Notes: generated from the sequence alone by a model not told the origin. A stretch of 64,000 nucleotides of DNA from Bosea sp. ANAM02 (GCF_011764485.1 NZ_AP022848.1:4058001-4122000), one strand, 5' to 3'. Shown: positions 34,731-46,117, counted from the first letter of the stretch. Numbers and translations are program-made.

Positions 34731-35660
34731 CTACTCGGCCGCGATACGCGTCTCCGACCTGGGTTCGCCCATCAGCAACGCGCGCGATGCCTTCACCTCG
34801 CGGACGACGAAATCGACGATGGCGCGGACCCGGGCCACGTCCTTCAGGTCGGCATGGACCAGCAGCCAGAACGAGCGCGTGATCGAAACCGTCTCGGGCA
34901 GGACGGGCACGAGCCGCTTCTCCCCCTCCGCCATGAAGTGATGGATCACGCCGATGCCGGCGCCGGCCGTTACGGCATTCATCTGGGCGATGACGCTCGA
35001 GCTTTGGACGTGGGCGCGCAGGCCCTTGGCGACCTCGTCGAGATAGTCGAGCTCGGGCGAGAAGATGAGGTCGTCGATATAGCCGATGATGCGGTGCTCG
35101 AAGAGGTCCTCCGGCCTGGTCACCGGCGGCATCGAGGCCAGGTATTCCGGCGAGGCGTAGAGGCCGAGACGGTAGTCCGAGAGCTTGCGGGCGACGACCT
35201 TGCCCTCCTTGGGCGGGGCCAGCGTGATCGCGACATCGGCCTCGCGCTTCGACAGCGAGAGCAGGCGCGGCATGGCAATGAGCTGGATCTCCAGCCCCGG
35301 GTAGGACCTGGCGAAGAGCGCCAGGCGCGAGGCCAGGAACGCGGTGCCGAAACCGTCGGGTGCGCCGATCCTGACCGTGCCCGCCAGCGCCATGTCGGCG
35401 CCACCGATATCGCTCTGGATCGCCAGCGCCTCGGTCTCCATGCTCTCGGCCTTGGCCAGCAGGCGCTCGCCATGAGCGGTCAGCGTGTAGCCCTGCGGGC
35501 GGCGCTCGAAGAGCTTGGCCTTCAACGCCTCCTCAAGCGATGTGATGCGGCGCGAGACGGTGGCATGATCGGCACCGAGCCGGCGCGCGGCGGCCGTCAG
35601 CCGGCCCGAACGCGCCACGGCCAGAAAGAAGCGGAGGTCGTCCCAGTCGAAGCGCTCCAA
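34731..35660 (-). CDS. LysR-family regulator divergent from mmsA
   Basis: A 309-residue regulator with a winged helix (residues 6-65: DDLRFFLAVARSGRLTAAARRLGADHATVSRRI) of the CrgA-like single-target LysR subgroup, and an effector domain from about 92. It is divergent from the methylmalonate-semialdehyde dehydrogenase gene, with a 122-base gap containing a long inverted repeat, so it most likely regulates valine degradation. The effector is not known; a branched-chain intermediate would be logical. Confidence 0.92.
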   Translation of the reverse strand: MERFDWDDLRFFLAVARSGRLTAAARRLGADHATVSRRITSLEEALKAKLFERRPQGYTLTAHGERLLAKAESMETEALAIQSDIGGADMALAGTVRIGAPDGFGTAFLASRLALFARSYPGLEIQLIAMPRLLSLSKREADVAITLAPPKEGKVVARKLSDYRLGLYASPEYLASMPPVTRPEDLFEHRIIGYIDDLIFSPELDYLDEVAKGLRAHVQSSSVIAQMNAVTAGAGIGVIHHFMAEGEKRLVPVLPETVSITRSFWLLVHADLKDVARVRAIVDFVVREVKASRALLMGEPRSETRIAAE

Positions 35661-35679
35661 GGCTCTCTCCCATATTTGT

Positions 35680-35726
35680 GTTTACGCACGACCGGCGTTT
35701 CACTCTCGCTATAGCCGTGCGCAAAC
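35680..35726. promoter_or_regulatory. Inverted-repeat operator candidate between LysR gene and mmsA
   Basis: GTTTACGCACG (35680-35690) and CGTGCGCAAAC (35716-35726) are complementary at ten of eleven positions. Their centres are 36 bases apart, which is about three to three and a half helical turns. The position between the divergent starts (35660 and 35783) suits a LysR tetramer that controls both genes. Binding is inferred. Confidence 0.5.
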
Positions 35727-35782
35727 GGGAATGGTAGGGAGATGGCAAGATCAACACACCACCAATTCGTAGGGAGAGCGCG

Positions 35783-37279
<1,497 letters not shown>

Positions 37280-37301
37280 GGCGCCACCGACGGAGGAGGC
37301 C

Positions 37302-37847
37302 ATGGAGCGACCGCTGCGGCTCATCGCATCGTCGCTCGCCCTTCTCTGGGGCATCGCGCCCGCGGCGGCGACCGACCCCGTGCGCGACGCCACAGCCGAG
37401 GAAGCACTCTGCGATGCAGCCGCGGCCGGGACGTTCCGTGCGAGCGACGTGCAACTCGATCGCTGCCGCCAGCTCTGGCGGCAGCGGGTCGAGGCCGCCA
37501 GGATGCGAAGCCGCGATTACCTCGAACGAATGATCGAGCAGGAGCAGCTCAGGCGGGCGCGCGAAGCAAGCCTGCCGCCACCGCCTCCCCCTCCGGTCAC
37601 CGTCGAAACCTTCCTGAACGGCGACGGCCTCGCCTATGGCGACGTGGTGGTGACGGACAAGGGGCCGCGCGTCTTCATCGGCAAGGTCGGGGAACCTGCC
37701 ACGGCCGATGATTTCGTCGCCCTCGACGCGGCCCGGTCGCCGCATCGCGGCCGCGCCAAACCCTACGAAGGGGCCTACCCGCAGGCCCAGCGACCTCGGG
37801 CTGCGACGCCGCGGCCCGCCCCCAGCCAGCAGGAGCGCAAGCCTTGA
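37302..37847 (+). CDS. Small secreted protein with a GDxVVT...DFVAL module
   Basis: A 181-residue protein with a signal peptide ([23 protein letters not shown]), a helical middle rich in Arg/Glu with two Cys (ALCDAAAAG and LDRCRQLW), and a proline run. The C-terminal module reads [20 protein letters not shown]...[10 protein letters not shown]. The same module ends the secreted protein at 24024-24533, so the two look paralogous. It sits inside the valine set, 22 bases after mmsA and overlapping the next gene by four bases, so it is surely cotranscribed. Its role is unknown; it has no visible enzyme motif. Confidence 0.8.
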   Translation: MERPLRLIASSLALLWGIAPAAATDPVRDATAEEALCDAAAAGTFRASDVQLDRCRQLWRQRVEAARMRSRDYLERMIEQEQLRRAREASLPPPPPPPVTVETFLNGDGLAYGDVVVTDKGPRVFIGKVGEPATADDFVALDAARSPHRGRAKPYEGAYPQAQRPRAATPRPAPSQQERKP

Positions 37848-38998
37848 GCCCGTTTTCCCTGACCGAGGACCAGATCGCCATCCGCGACATGGCGCAGGAC
37901 TTCGCCGCCGAGACACTGGCGCCCCACGCCGCGCGCTGGGACGAGGAGAAGCATTTCCCGGTCGAGGAGATGCGCGCCGCCGCGGCCCTCGGCATGGGCG
38001 GCATCTATATCCGCGACGATGTCGGCGGTTCCGGCCTCACGCGGCTCGACGCGGCGCTGATCTTCGAGGCGCTTTCGACGGGATGCCCGACGGTCGCGGC
38101 CTATATCTCGATCCACAACATGTGCGCCTGGATGATCGACCGCTACGGCTCGGACGAGCAGCGCCAGCGTTTCCTGCCGAAGCTCTGCACGATGGAGCAT
38201 CTGGCGAGCTACTGCCTGACCGAGCCGGGCGCCGGGTCCGACGCCGCCGCGCTGAAGACGAAAGCGGTGCTTGACGGCGATCATTACGTCCTCGACGGCC
38301 AGAAGCAGTTCATCTCCGGCGCCGGAGTCGCCGACATCTATGTCGTGATGGTGCGTACCGGCGAGGCCGGCGCCTCCGGTATCTCGACCATCGTCGTCGA
38401 GAAGGACACGCCCGGCCTGTCTTTCGGCGCCAACGAGAAGAAGATGGGCTGGAACGCCCAGCCGACGCGGGCCGTGATCTTCGAGAACTGCCGCGTGCCG
38501 GCGGCAAACCGCCTCGGCCCGGAAGGAATCGGCTTCAAGATCGCCATGGCCGGACTCGATGGCGGGCGGCTCAATATCGGCGCCTGCTCGCTCGGCGGGG
38601 CGCAGGGCGCGCTCGACCGCTCGCTGGCCTACGCCAGGGAACGCAAGGCCTTCGGTTCGGCCATCGCCGATTTCCAGGCGCTGCAGTTCAAGCTCGCCGA
38701 CATGGCGACGGAGCTGGAAGCGGCCCGCAGCCTGCTCTGGCGCGCGGCCGCGGCGCTCGACGCCAAGACGCCGGACGCGACCAGACTCTGCGCCATGGCC
38801 AAGCGCGTCGCCACCGATACCGGCTTCGAGGTCGCCAACCACGCCCTGCAGATCCATGGCGGCTACGGCTATCTCGCCGATTACGGCATCGAGAAGATCG
38901 TCCGCGACCTGCGCGTCCACCAGATCCTGGAAGGGACAAACGAAGTCATGCGGATGATCGTCGCCCGCGGGCTGGTGGGGCGAGCGAAGGGGAATTGA
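37844..38998 (+). CDS. Isobutyryl-CoA dehydrogenase-type acyl-CoA dehydrogenase
   Basis: A 384-residue FAD enzyme that would oxidise isobutyryl-CoA to methacrylyl-CoA in valine degradation. Catalytic Glu363 is in [31 protein letters not shown] and the IBD-like [14 protein letters not shown] stretch support the assignment over short-chain or isovaleryl enzymes. The start codon is TTG at 37844, overlapping the preceding stop (TTGA), with AGGAGC upstream at normal spacing. It is followed by a long palindrome and then mmsB. Specificity is inferred from context and resemblance. Confidence 0.9.
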   Translation: MSPFSLTEDQIAIRDMAQDFAAETLAPHAARWDEEKHFPVEEMRAAAALGMGGIYIRDDVGGSGLTRLDAALIFEALSTGCPTVAAYISIHNMCAWMIDRYGSDEQRQRFLPKLCTMEHLASYCLTEPGAGSDAAALKTKAVLDGDHYVLDGQKQFISGAGVADIYVVMVRTGEAGASGISTIVVEKDTPGLSFGANEKKMGWNAQPTRAVIFENCRVPAANRLGPEGIGFKIAMAGLDGGRLNIGACSLGGAQGALDRSLAYARERKAFGSAIADFQALQFKLADMATELEAARSLLWRAAAALDAKTPDATRLCAMAKRVATDTGFEVANHALQIHGGYGYLADYGIEKIVRDLRVHQILEGTNEVMRMIVARGLVGRAKGN

Positions 38999-39010
38999 CC
39001 GCCGAAGGCG

Positions 39011-39097
39011 GTCATCCCGGACGCCGCAGGCGATCCGGGATCGCAAGACACCTTTTTCTGACGACGATCCCGGATCGCCTGCGGCGTCCGGGATGAC
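39011..39097. repeat. Perfect 33-base inverted repeat before mmsB
   Basis: Left arm 39011-39043 begins GTCATCCCGGACGCCGCAGG, and right arm 39065-39097 is its exact reverse complement, ending GTCCGGGATGAC. The 21-base loop contains a TTTTT run. It is a type-A GTCATCCCGG element as at 41534-41629 and 58028-58127. In RNA this would be an extremely stable hairpin between the dehydrogenase and mmsB genes, likely to block or process read-through. Confidence 0.85.
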
Positions 39098-39125
39098 ACC
39101 AAGACAACATCGGGAGAAGCGCAGC

Positions 39126-40013
39126 ATGACCAACATCGCCTTCATCGGTCTCGGCAACATGGGCGGCCCGATGGCCGGGAACCTCGTCAAGGCCGGGCAT
39201 AGCGTCAAAGCCTTCGATCTCGTGCAGGCCTCGAAGGATGCCGCCGCCGAGCTGGGGGTCGGCATCGCCGGCTCGGCCAGGGAGGCCGTGGCCGAGGCGG
39301 AAGTCGTGGTGACGATGCTGCCGGCCGGCAAGCATGTGCTCGCCGTCTGGGCCGATATCCTGCCGGCGGTGAAGCCCGGCACGCTGCTGATCGATTCCTC
39401 GACCATCGATGTCGAGAGCGCCCGCAAGGCTCATGCGCAGGCTGCCGAGCGCGGCTGCCTCTCGCTCGACGCGCCGGTCTCCGGCGGCACCGGCGGCGCC
39501 AAGGGGGCCACGCTGACCTTCATGGTCGGCGGCACCGAGGAGGCGTTCGGCCTGGGCGAGCCGATCCTCGCCAGGATGGGACGGCGGATCGTGCATTGCG
39601 GCGGCGCCGGCAACGGCCAGGCGGCGAAGATCTGCAACAACATGATCCTGGGCATCTCGATGATCGGCGTCTCCGAAGCCTTCGTGCTCGGCGAGAAGCT
39701 CGGCCTGTCGCATCAGGCGCTGTTCGACGTCGCCTCGACCTCGTCGGGCCAATGCTGGTCGCTGACCACCTATTGCCCGGTGCCAGGGCCGGTGCCGACC
39801 TCGCCCGCCAATAACGAGTACAAGCCGGGCTTCGCCTCGGCGCTGATGCTGAAGGACCTGAAGCTTTCGCAGGAAGCGGCGCAGGCTGCGGGCGCATCGA
39901 CCCCGCTCGGCGCGGCGGCGGCGCAGCTCTTCGGGCTGCACAACGCCTGGGGCGAGGGTGGCACGGATTTTTCCGGCATCATCCATCTTTTGCGGGGACG
40001 CGGGGAGGCGTGA
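39126..40013 (+). CDS. mmsB: 3-hydroxyisobutyrate dehydrogenase
   Basis: A 295-residue NAD-dependent beta-hydroxyacid dehydrogenase oxidising 3-hydroxyisobutyrate to methylmalonate semialdehyde, the substrate of MmsA. The cofactor loop is FIGLGNMGGPMAGNL, the substrate loop DAPVSGGTGGA, and catalytic Lys168 lies in GNGQAAKICNNM. The C-terminal KDLKLSQEAA motif is family-typical. The start at 39126 has GGGAGAAG upstream; the frame before it runs into the palindrome. The methacrylyl-CoA hydratase and 3-hydroxyisobutyryl-CoA hydrolase needed between the neighbouring steps are not in this window. Confidence 0.95.
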   Translation: MTNIAFIGLGNMGGPMAGNLVKAGHSVKAFDLVQASKDAAAELGVGIAGSAREAVAEAEVVVTMLPAGKHVLAVWADILPAVKPGTLLIDSSTIDVESARKAHAQAAERGCLSLDAPVSGGTGGAKGATLTFMVGGTEEAFGLGEPILARMGRRIVHCGGAGNGQAAKICNNMILGISMIGVSEAFVLGEKLGLSHQALFDVASTSSGQCWSLTTYCPVPGPVPTSPANNEYKPGFASALMLKDLKLSQEAAQAAGASTPLGAAAAQLFGLHNAWGEGGTDFSGIIHLLRGRGEA

Positions 40014-40056
40014 GACGCGCTTGCGCGGCAAGGCGTCGCGGGTCTAGACCCTCATC

Positions 40057-41013
40057 ATGAACGACGCCCTGCCCCGCCGCGAACGCTCCTCCCTCACCGG
40101 CTTCGCGATCAACCGGCTCGACCGGCGCGAAGACCTGCGCAACAAGCCTGATGCGGTGACCGCCCTGCGCCACCGCTCCGACACGCGGATCGCGGTCGTT
40201 GCCGGCGAAACGCCGATTCTCAAGCGCCTGGACGGCGAGGCGCTGACCGTCTGGTTCAGCCATGGCGAAACCGAGATGCTCGGCCCGGCCGCCGAGGAAA
40301 TCTTCATGGGAACGGCCGAGGACGGAGCGCCGCGCTTCGGGCGCCTGTTGGACAAGACACTCGCGGAGCCGTTGAAGGAGCGCGGCGAGCTGTTCGTCAC
40401 CGACCTGCGCTCGGTCGCGCTGAAGCGCGTCGTGCCGGAGGACGAGGTCGGGCCGTTGGGCGAGGCCAAGGCCGTGCTCGACTGGCATGCCCGCCACCGC
40501 TTCTGCGCGCAGTGCGGCGGCTCGACCGTCGCCGGGGCTTCGGGCTGGCGGCGCGAATGCACCGCCTGCGGCGCGATGCATTTCCCGCGCACCGACCCTG
40601 TGGTGATCATGCTGGTGACGCGCGGCGATGCCTGTCTGCTGGCGCGGCAGGCCCGGTTCGCGCCGGGAATGTATTCCTGCATCGCCGGTTTCGTCGAGCC
40701 GGGCGAGACGCTCGAGGACGCGGTCCGGCGCGAGAGCTGGGAAGAGGCGGGCTTGCGGGTCGGTGCCGTGCGCTACCTCGCTTCGCAGCCCTGGCCGTTC
40801 CCCTCCTCGATCATGATGGGCTGCATCGCAGAGGCGCTCGGCGACGAGATCACGCTCGACATGACCGAGCTTGAGGAAGGCCGCTGGTTCCCGCGCGAAG
40901 AGGTGCTGCAGATGCTGGAAGGCAAGCATCCGGACGGGCTCGCCTGCCCGCAGCACATCGCCATCGCCAACACGCTGGTCCGCGCCTGGGCGCTGGACGG
41001 CGAGCGGATATAG
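40057..41013 (+). CDS. nudC: NAD(H) pyrophosphatase / RNA-decapping Nudix hydrolase NudC
   Basis: A 318-residue enzyme that hydrolyses NADH to NMNH and AMP and removes NAD caps from RNA. The zinc ribbon is CAQCGG...CTACGA, about residues 150-172. The Nudix box GFVEPGETLEDAVRRESWEEAG is followed by the NudC-specific SQPWPFPSSIMMG motif. The N-terminal domain (about 1-120) is the NUDIX-like dimerisation domain. The thioesterase gene follows 24 bases downstream on the same strand, probably cotranscribed. Confidence 0.95.
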   Translation: MNDALPRRERSSLTGFAINRLDRREDLRNKPDAVTALRHRSDTRIAVVAGETPILKRLDGEALTVWFSHGETEMLGPAAEEIFMGTAEDGAPRFGRLLDKTLAEPLKERGELFVTDLRSVALKRVVPEDEVGPLGEAKAVLDWHARHRFCAQCGGSTVAGASGWRRECTACGAMHFPRTDPVVIMLVTRGDACLLARQARFAPGMYSCIAGFVEPGETLEDAVRRESWEEAGLRVGAVRYLASQPWPFPSSIMMGCIAEALGDEITLDMTELEEGRWFPREEVLQMLEGKHPDGLACPQHIAIANTLVRAWALDGERI

Positions 41014-41037
41014 CCGTCTGATCTTGGAGTGCCGGAC

Positions 41038-41490
41038 ATGTCCTCTGAACTGCACGGCATCGATGGCGAGGAGCGCATCCGGGCAAGTTTCGCCAAACAG
41101 GGCCTGATGGCGACGCTGGGGGCCAGCCTCGGCTCCGTCACGCCGGGCCATGTCGAGATTATCCTGACGCCGAGCCCGGCGGTATCCCAGCAGCACGGCT
41201 TCGTGCATGCCGGCGCCGTCAGCGCCATCGCCGATTCCGCCGCGGGCTATGCGGGCCTGAGCCTGATGCCGGCCGGACGCGGCGTGCTGACGACGGAGTT
41301 CAAGATCAATCTCGTCGCGCCAGCCCTGGGCGAGCGCATCGTCGCGCGCGGCGAGGTGGTGAAAAGCGGCCGCACGCTCACGCTCGCACAGGCCAAGGTG
41401 TTCGCGCAGAACGACGGGCGGGAGAAGCTCGTCGCGCTATTGACCGCAACGCTGATGGCGATCGAGGGACAGGAAGGCGTCAGCGACTGA
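41038..41490 (+). CDS. PaaI-type hotdog thioesterase
   Basis: A 150-residue single-hotdog protein with the PaaI/YbgC-like active-site helix: QQHGFVHAGAVSAIADSAAGYAG, where the HGG..A position reads HAGAVSAIAD. Central strands are FKINLVAPALGERI. It should hydrolyse an acyl- or phenylacyl-CoA in the cytoplasm, typically as a dimer or tetramer. The ATG at 41038 is chosen because GGAG lies 8 bases upstream; a GTG at 41029 would add three residues. The physiological acyl-CoA is unknown. Confidence 0.9.
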   Translation: MSSELHGIDGEERIRASFAKQGLMATLGASLGSVTPGHVEIILTPSPAVSQQHGFVHAGAVSAIADSAAGYAGLSLMPAGRGVLTTEFKINLVAPALGERIVARGEVVKSGRTLTLAQAKVFAQNDGREKLVALLTATLMAIEGQEGVSD

Positions 41491-41533
41491 GAACCGCTAT
41501 CCGAGCTCCTGATTTCACCTGCAGACCCATGCC

Positions 41534-41629
41534 GTCATCCCGGACTTGATCCGGGATCCATGCCAGAGCGCTTCCGATCGAGGATAAGGCATGGATCCCG
41601 GCTCTTCGCTTCGCTCCGGCCGGGATGAC
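41534..41629. repeat. GTCATCCCGG palindromic repeat between thioesterase gene and pheA
   Basis: A 96-base element bounded by GTCATCCCGG (41534) and CCGGGATGAC (41629). An inner pair, GATCC.GGGATCCATGCC and GGCATGGATCCCGG, can also fold. It lies between two convergent genes, where it can end transcription from both sides. It is related to the elements at 39011 and 58028. Confidence 0.8.
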
Positions 41630-41683
41630 CCGCGTATTTTTCTGAACCCCGCCCAGCGAAGCGAGGTACGTCCGACGAGTGCG

Positions 41684-42538
41684 TTACTCGCCGGGCTCCT
41701 CGATCGTCGAGCGGAAGTCGTTGGCGGGATAGACGCCCATGATCTTCATCTCCTTGGAGAAATAGGAGAGCTCGTCGAGCGCGCGGCGCAGCGCCGGATC
41801 GTCGGGATGTCCCTCGACATCGGCATAGAACATCGTCGCCGAGAAATGACCGTCGACCATGTAGCTTTCCAGCTTGGTCATGTTGATGCCGTTGGTGGCG
41901 AAGCCGCCCATCGCCTTGTACAGCGCCGCCGGGATGTTGCGAACGCGGAACATCAGCGTCGTCACGGTCTTTCCGACGCCCTGGCGGGCATATTCCGGAT
42001 ATTTCGAGAGCACGACGAAGCGCGTGGTGTTGTGCTTCTCGTCCTCGATATCCTCCATCAGGATGTCGAGGCCGTAGACCTCGGCCGCGATGCGCGGGGC
42101 GATGGCCGCGCGCGTCGGATCGTTGGCCTCGGCGACCTGGCGGGCGGAGCCGGCGGTGTCGGCCGCGACCTCGGCCTTGAGGCCGAGCTTGCGGATGATC
42201 TTCCGGCACTGGCCGAGCGCATGGATATGGCTCTGGACGGTCTGGATCGTCGCCAGCGTCGCGCCCTTCGCCGCCATCAGGTGGAAGCGGATCGGCAGGA
42301 AGTGCTCGCCGATGATGTGCAGGCCCGAGCGCGGCAAGAGATGGTGGATATCGGCGACGCGGCCGGCGATCGAATTGTCGATCGGGATCATGCCGTAGCG
42401 GGCCTTGCCGTCGCTGACGGCCGCGAGCGCGTCCTCGAAGGTGGCGCAGGGCAGAAGCTCGCAGTCCGGAAACACCTGGAGGGCCGCCTGCGAGGAGAAG
42501 GCCCCGGGCTCACCCTGATAAGACACGACGAAGGACAT
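41684..42538 (-). CDS. pheA: Prephenate dehydratase
   Basis: A 284-residue stand-alone enzyme converting prephenate to phenylpyruvate for phenylalanine synthesis. The catalytic domain (1-180) has VSYQGEPGAFS, PIDNSIAGRV and the active-site NTTRFVVLSK. The ACT regulatory domain (about 195-275) has the phenylalanine-binding region NMTKLESYMVDG, so feedback inhibition by Phe is expected. There is no chorismate mutase domain. It follows kdsB by 56 bases on the same strand, a gene order common in alphaproteobacteria. Confidence 0.95.
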   Translation of the reverse strand: MSFVVSYQGEPGAFSSQAALQVFPDCELLPCATFEDALAAVSDGKARYGMIPIDNSIAGRVADIHHLLPRSGLHIIGEHFLPIRFHLMAAKGATLATIQTVQSHIHALGQCRKIIRKLGLKAEVAADTAGSARQVAEANDPTRAAIAPRIAAEVYGLDILMEDIEDEKHNTTRFVVLSKYPEYARQGVGKTVTTLMFRVRNIPAALYKAMGGFATNGINMTKLESYMVDGHFSATMFYADVEGHPDDPALRRALDELSYFSKEMKIMGVYPANDFRSTIEEPGE

Positions 42539-42594
42539 GGGACGACTTCAGGCTCCTCGGCTTCTGGTCATGACGCGATGCGGCCGATCCGGCG

Positions 42595-43329
42595 TCATCG
42601 CGCTCTCAGGATCGCGCGGGCGCGATCGAGATCGGGCGGCGTGTCGACGCCGCGCGGCACATGGTCGATGACCATGACGTCGATGCGCATGCCATTCTCC
42701 AGCGCGCGCAACTGCTCCAGCTTCTCGCGCAGCTCCAGCGGCGATTGCGGCAGGCTGACGAAACGGTCGAGCGCCGCACGGCGATAGGCGTAGAGGCCGA
42801 CATGGTGATAGAGCGGCCCGTCGCCGTAAGGCGCCGTCGCCCGGGTGAAATAGAGCGCGCGCATGTGGCCGGGCGCGATCTCGCTGCCGATGAGCTTCAC
42901 GACGCTCGGCGCCGTCTTCTCCTCCTCGTCGTCGATCACGCCGGCCAGTGTCGCGATATCCACAGCCGGATCGGCGAGCGGCTTCACCGCCGCGGCGATG
43001 GCCGAAGGTGCCAGCGTCGGGAAATCGCCCTGCACGTTGACGATGATGTCGTAGCTCCGCTCGGGGTCGAGGATGTCGGCCGCTTCCTTGATCCGGTCCG
43101 AGCCGGTCTGGTGGGCGGCGCTGGTCATCACCGCCTTGCCGCCGGCCGCCTCGATCGCGGCCGCGATTTCCGGCGCATCGGTCGCGACCGCGACGTCTCC
43201 GGCGCCGGATTCGACCGCGCGGCGCCAGACATGGACGATCATCGGCTCGCCATGGATATCGGCGAGCGGCTTGCCCGGCAGGCGCGTCGCCTGCATGCGG
43301 GCGGGGATCAGGATCAGCGGACGGGCCAT
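42595..43329 (-). CDS. kdsB: 3-deoxy-manno-octulosonate cytidylyltransferase (CMP-KDO synthetase)
   Basis: A 244-residue nucleotidyltransferase activating KDO with CTP for the lipopolysaccharide inner core. Motifs are [18 protein letters not shown] (CTP loop), [12 protein letters not shown] and NVQGDFPTL, where family members usually read NVQGDEP. The metal-binding Asp in QGD is kept. It is divergent from the cytochrome c gene (203-base gap) and is followed by pheA. Confidence 0.95.
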   Translation of the reverse strand: MARPLILIPARMQATRLPGKPLADIHGEPMIVHVWRRAVESGAGDVAVATDAPEIAAAIEAAGGKAVMTSAAHQTGSDRIKEAADILDPERSYDIIVNVQGDFPTLAPSAIAAAVKPLADPAVDIATLAGVIDDEEEKTAPSVVKLIGSEIAPGHMRALYFTRATAPYGDGPLYHHVGLYAYRRAALDRFVSLPQSPLELREKLEQLRALENGMRIDVMVIDHVPRGVDTPPDLDRARAILRAR

Positions 43330-43532
43330 TTTCTGAAGCGTGCTCGGCTGGGCCGGCGCCAGCGAAAGCCGGCGGCGGCAAAAAGTCTCAAAGAGTGCGT
43401 GCTTATACGAGTTGCAATGAAGCGCGCAAAGCGGTTAAGCAACGGCGGAAGCTGGAGCCTTTCAAGACTCCGGCCAAGCGCTATCTCGTCTCCCGCGCCC
43501 TGGGTCGCGGAGGGCACCAGGGTTCGGACACG

Positions 43533-44072
43533 ATGAATATCGAAGCCAACAAGATCGCCGGCGCGGTTCTCTCCACGCTGCTCGTCGTGATGGGCCTCAA
43601 CATGACGGCCGGCATCGTCTTCGCGCCGAAGAAGCCGGCAGTGCCGGGCTACGACCTGCCGAGCGAGGAGCCGGCGGCGGCCGGCGGGGCTGCGGCACCC
43701 GCAGCCGAGGAGCCGATCGCGGTTCGCCTCGCCAAGGCCGACCCCGCCAAGGGCGAGAGGGCCACGGCCGCCTGCAAGGCCTGCCACACCTTCGACAAGG
43801 GCGGCGCCAACAAGGTCGGCCCGCATCTCTATGGCGTCTATGGCCGCAACGAGGGCTCGGTCGACGGTTTCGGCTATTCTGCCGCGATGAAGGGCCGCAA
43901 CGACAAGACCTGGGATGCCGACGCGCTCGACCATTTCCTGAAGAGCCCGAAGGCTTATGTTCCCGGCACGATCATGGCCTTCGCCGGCATCGCCAAGCCG
44001 GAGACGCGCGCCGACGTCGTCGCCTATCTGAATTCCCTTTCGGATTCGCCCCAGCCGCTGCCGAAGCCCTGA
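43533..44072 (+). CDS. cycM: Membrane-anchored cytochrome c (CycM/c552 type)
   Basis: A 179-residue electron carrier. One N-terminal membrane helix (about 9-30, uncleaved) is followed by a Pro/Ala-rich linker (35-65) and a class I cytochrome domain with haem-binding CKACH at 81-85 and the axial Met in GTIMAFAG. CycM proteins carry electrons from the bc1 complex to the aa3 oxidase in rhizobia. The start at 43533 gives the anchor directly; the frame extends upstream without conservation. A classic terminator follows. Divergent from kdsB. Confidence 0.93.
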   Translation: MNIEANKIAGAVLSTLLVVMGLNMTAGIVFAPKKPAVPGYDLPSEEPAAAGGAAAPAAEEPIAVRLAKADPAKGERATAACKACHTFDKGGANKVGPHLYGVYGRNEGSVDGFGYSAAMKGRNDKTWDADALDHFLKSPKAYVPGTIMAFAGIAKPETRADVVAYLNSLSDSPQPLPKP

Positions 44073-44103
44073 GCGGCAGGCGCGCAGCCGATACGCGATC
44101 ACG

Positions 44104-44127
44104 AAGCCGGGCTTTGCCCGGCTTTTT
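44104..44127 (+). terminator. Rho-independent terminator after cycM
   Basis: AAGCCGGGC-TTT-GCCCGGCTT is a perfect nine-base-pair stem with a three-base loop running into TTTTT (44123-44127), about 30 bases after the cytochrome c stop. It is the clearest intrinsic terminator in the window. Confidence 0.9.
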
Positions 44128-44248
44128 CGTATCCGCGCCTTGCTCCCGCCGCGCGCCTGCCCGCACAATCCGCCTCCCGCCAACCATTGCCGTAACCCTG
44201 CGCGCAGGCGACACAGGATAACGGCGAATCAGACGGAGACGCGAAACG

Positions 44249-46117
44249 ATGGCGATGCGCATCACACGCCGCAAATTGCTGGAAGCCGCTGGGGCCGCGA
44301 CCATCGCCGGCGCGCTGCCCCAGCTTCCTCAGGCGGCGCTGGCGCAGGCAACCGAATCGCATGGACTCTCGACCTTCGGCGAACTCGCCCTGCCGCCAGA
44401 CTTCCCGCATTTCGCCTATGTGAATCCCAAGGCGCCGAAGGGGGGAACGCTCACGGCCCAGATCAAGCGGGCCGGCGGCAACCAGAGCTTCGACACGTTC
44501 AACACGCTCAATACCTACGTCCTCCAGGGCGACGGCGCTGCCGGCATGGATGCCTGCTTCGACAGCCTGATGACGGGTTCCGGCGACGAGCCCGGCTCGC
44601 TCTACGGCCTGCTGGCCAGGAGCGTCGCGATTTCGGCCGACAAGCTGACCTACCGCTTCCGGCTCAGACCCGAGGCGAAATTCCATGACGGCTCGCGGGT
44701 GACCGCGCGCGATGTCGCCTTCTCGATGAATATCCTGAAGACGAAGGGCCATCCGTCGTACCGCCTGCTGCTGAACGAGCTCGTCTCGGCGGAAGCGGAA
44801 GGCGACGACGTCTTCGTCGCCAAGCTCTCCCCCAAGCGCGGACGCGACCTGCATCTCGTCATCGCCGGGCTGCCGGTCTTTTCAGAAGCGTTCTGGTCGA
44901 CGCGGGAGTTCACGGCCTCGACTTTGGAGCCGCCGCTCGGCTCCGGCGCCTACAAGGTCGGTCGCTTCGAACAGGGGCGCTTCATCGAATTCGAGCGCGT
45001 GCCGGACTACTGGGCCAGGGACTTGGCCGTGAACATCGGCACCAATAATTTCGACCGGGTGCGCTGGGAGTATTTCCGCGACCGGCAGGTCGCCTTCGAG
45101 GCGTTCAAGGCCGGGGCCATCACCTTCCAGGAGGAATTCACCTCCCGCATCTGGGCGACAGGATACGATTTCCCGGCCTTGCACGAGGGCAAGGTCAGGA
45201 AGGAAGCCCTGCCGAAGACCGAGCCGGTCGGCTCGCAGGGCTGGGTCTACAACACCCGGCGCGAGAAATTCGCCGATCCGCGCATCCGGGAGGCGCTGGG
45301 GCTCGCCTTCGACTTCGAATGGACGCGCAAGACGATCATGTTCGGCTCCTATGAGCGCATGACCTCCTATTTCGAGAATTCGGATTCCAAGGCGGTCGGC
45401 AAGCCGTCGCCGGAGGAGCTCAAGCTGCTGGAGCCCTGGCGCGGCAAGGTGCCCGACGAGGTCTTCGGCGAGCCATTCCTGCCGCCGGTCTCGGACGGCT
45501 CGGGCAGCGACCGCGCCCTGCTGCGCAAGGCCGACGAGATGCTGCGCGCCGCCGGCTGCAAGCGCGACGGCAATGTCATGAAGCTGCCGAACGGCCAGCC
45601 CTTCGAGATCGAATTCCTCGATTCCAACCCGGCGCTGCAGCCGCATACCCAGCCCTTCCAGGCCAATCTCAAGCGGCTCGGCATCAACGCGACATCTCGC
45701 CTCGTCGACCCCGCGCAATACCAGCGCCGCCTCGACGAGTTCGATTTCGACATCATCAGCCGGGCGCTCTCGGGCGGGGCGATCCCCAGCGACACGCTCA
45801 GCATCGTCTATGGCTCCGAAGCCGCGAAGACACGGGGCTCGCGCAATGTCGGCGGCATCAGCCATCCTGCCATCGACGCGATGATCGAGACGATCGGCCA
45901 GGCGAAGACCTATGCCGACTGCACGGTCGCCGCGAAATGCCTCGACCGTCTGCTGCGCGCCGGACGCTACTGGATTCCGATGTGGTGGAACGACGAGGAA
46001 TGGCTCGCCTATTGGGACATGTACGACCGGTCGGCGACCAAGCCGAAATACGCCTCGGGCGCGCCGGGAACATGGTGGTACGACGCCGAGAAGGCCAAGC
46101 GGATCGGAAAGGCGTGA
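44249..46117 (+). CDS. yejA: ABC transporter substrate-binding protein, YejA type (peptide family 5)
   Basis: A 622-residue family 5 binding protein. The N-terminus [15 protein letters not shown] is a twin-arginine-type signal, with cleavage near AALA-Q. The mature protein has the YejA-like opening [18 protein letters not shown] and the family 5 core [25 protein letters not shown]. It should bind oligopeptides in the periplasm for the YejBEF importer encoded just downstream; in other bacteria this system is tied to antimicrobial-peptide tolerance or microcin C uptake. A 93-base repeat separates it from the permease gene. Confidence 0.92.
   Translation: MAMRITRRKLLEAAGAATIAGALPQLPQAALAQATESHGLSTFGELALPPDFPHFAYVNPKAPKGGTLTAQIKRAGGNQSFDTFNTLNTYVLQGDGAAGMDACFDSLMTGSGDEPGSLYGLLARSVAISADKLTYRFRLRPEAKFHDGSRVTARDVAFSMNILKTKGHPSYRLLLNELVSAEAEGDDVFVAKLSPKRGRDLHLVIAGLPVFSEAFWSTREFTASTLEPPLGSGAYKVGRFEQGRFIEFERVPDYWARDLAVNIGTNNFDRVRWEYFRDRQVAFEAFKAGAITFQEEFTSRIWATGYDFPALHEGKVRKEALPKTEPVGSQGWVYNTRREKFADPRIREALGLAFDFEWTRKTIMFGSYERMTSYFENSDSKAVGKPSPEELKLLEPWRGKVPDEVFGEPFLPPVSDGSGSDRALLRKADEMLRAAGCKRDGNVMKLPNGQPFEIEFLDSNPALQPHTQPFQANLKRLGINATSRLVDPAQYQRRLDEFDFDIISRALSGGAIPSDTLSIVYGSEAAKTRGSRNVGGISHPAIDAMIETIGQAKTYADCTVAAKCLDRLLRAGRYWIPMWWNDEEWLAYWDMYDRSATKPKYASGAPGTWWYDAEKAKRIGKA

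Noticed and set aside
43330..43532. A small gene or longer cytochrome c N-terminus in the kdsB/cycM gap
   Set aside because: The frame is open but shows no signal sequence or conservation; the anchor helix begins right after the ATG at 43533.
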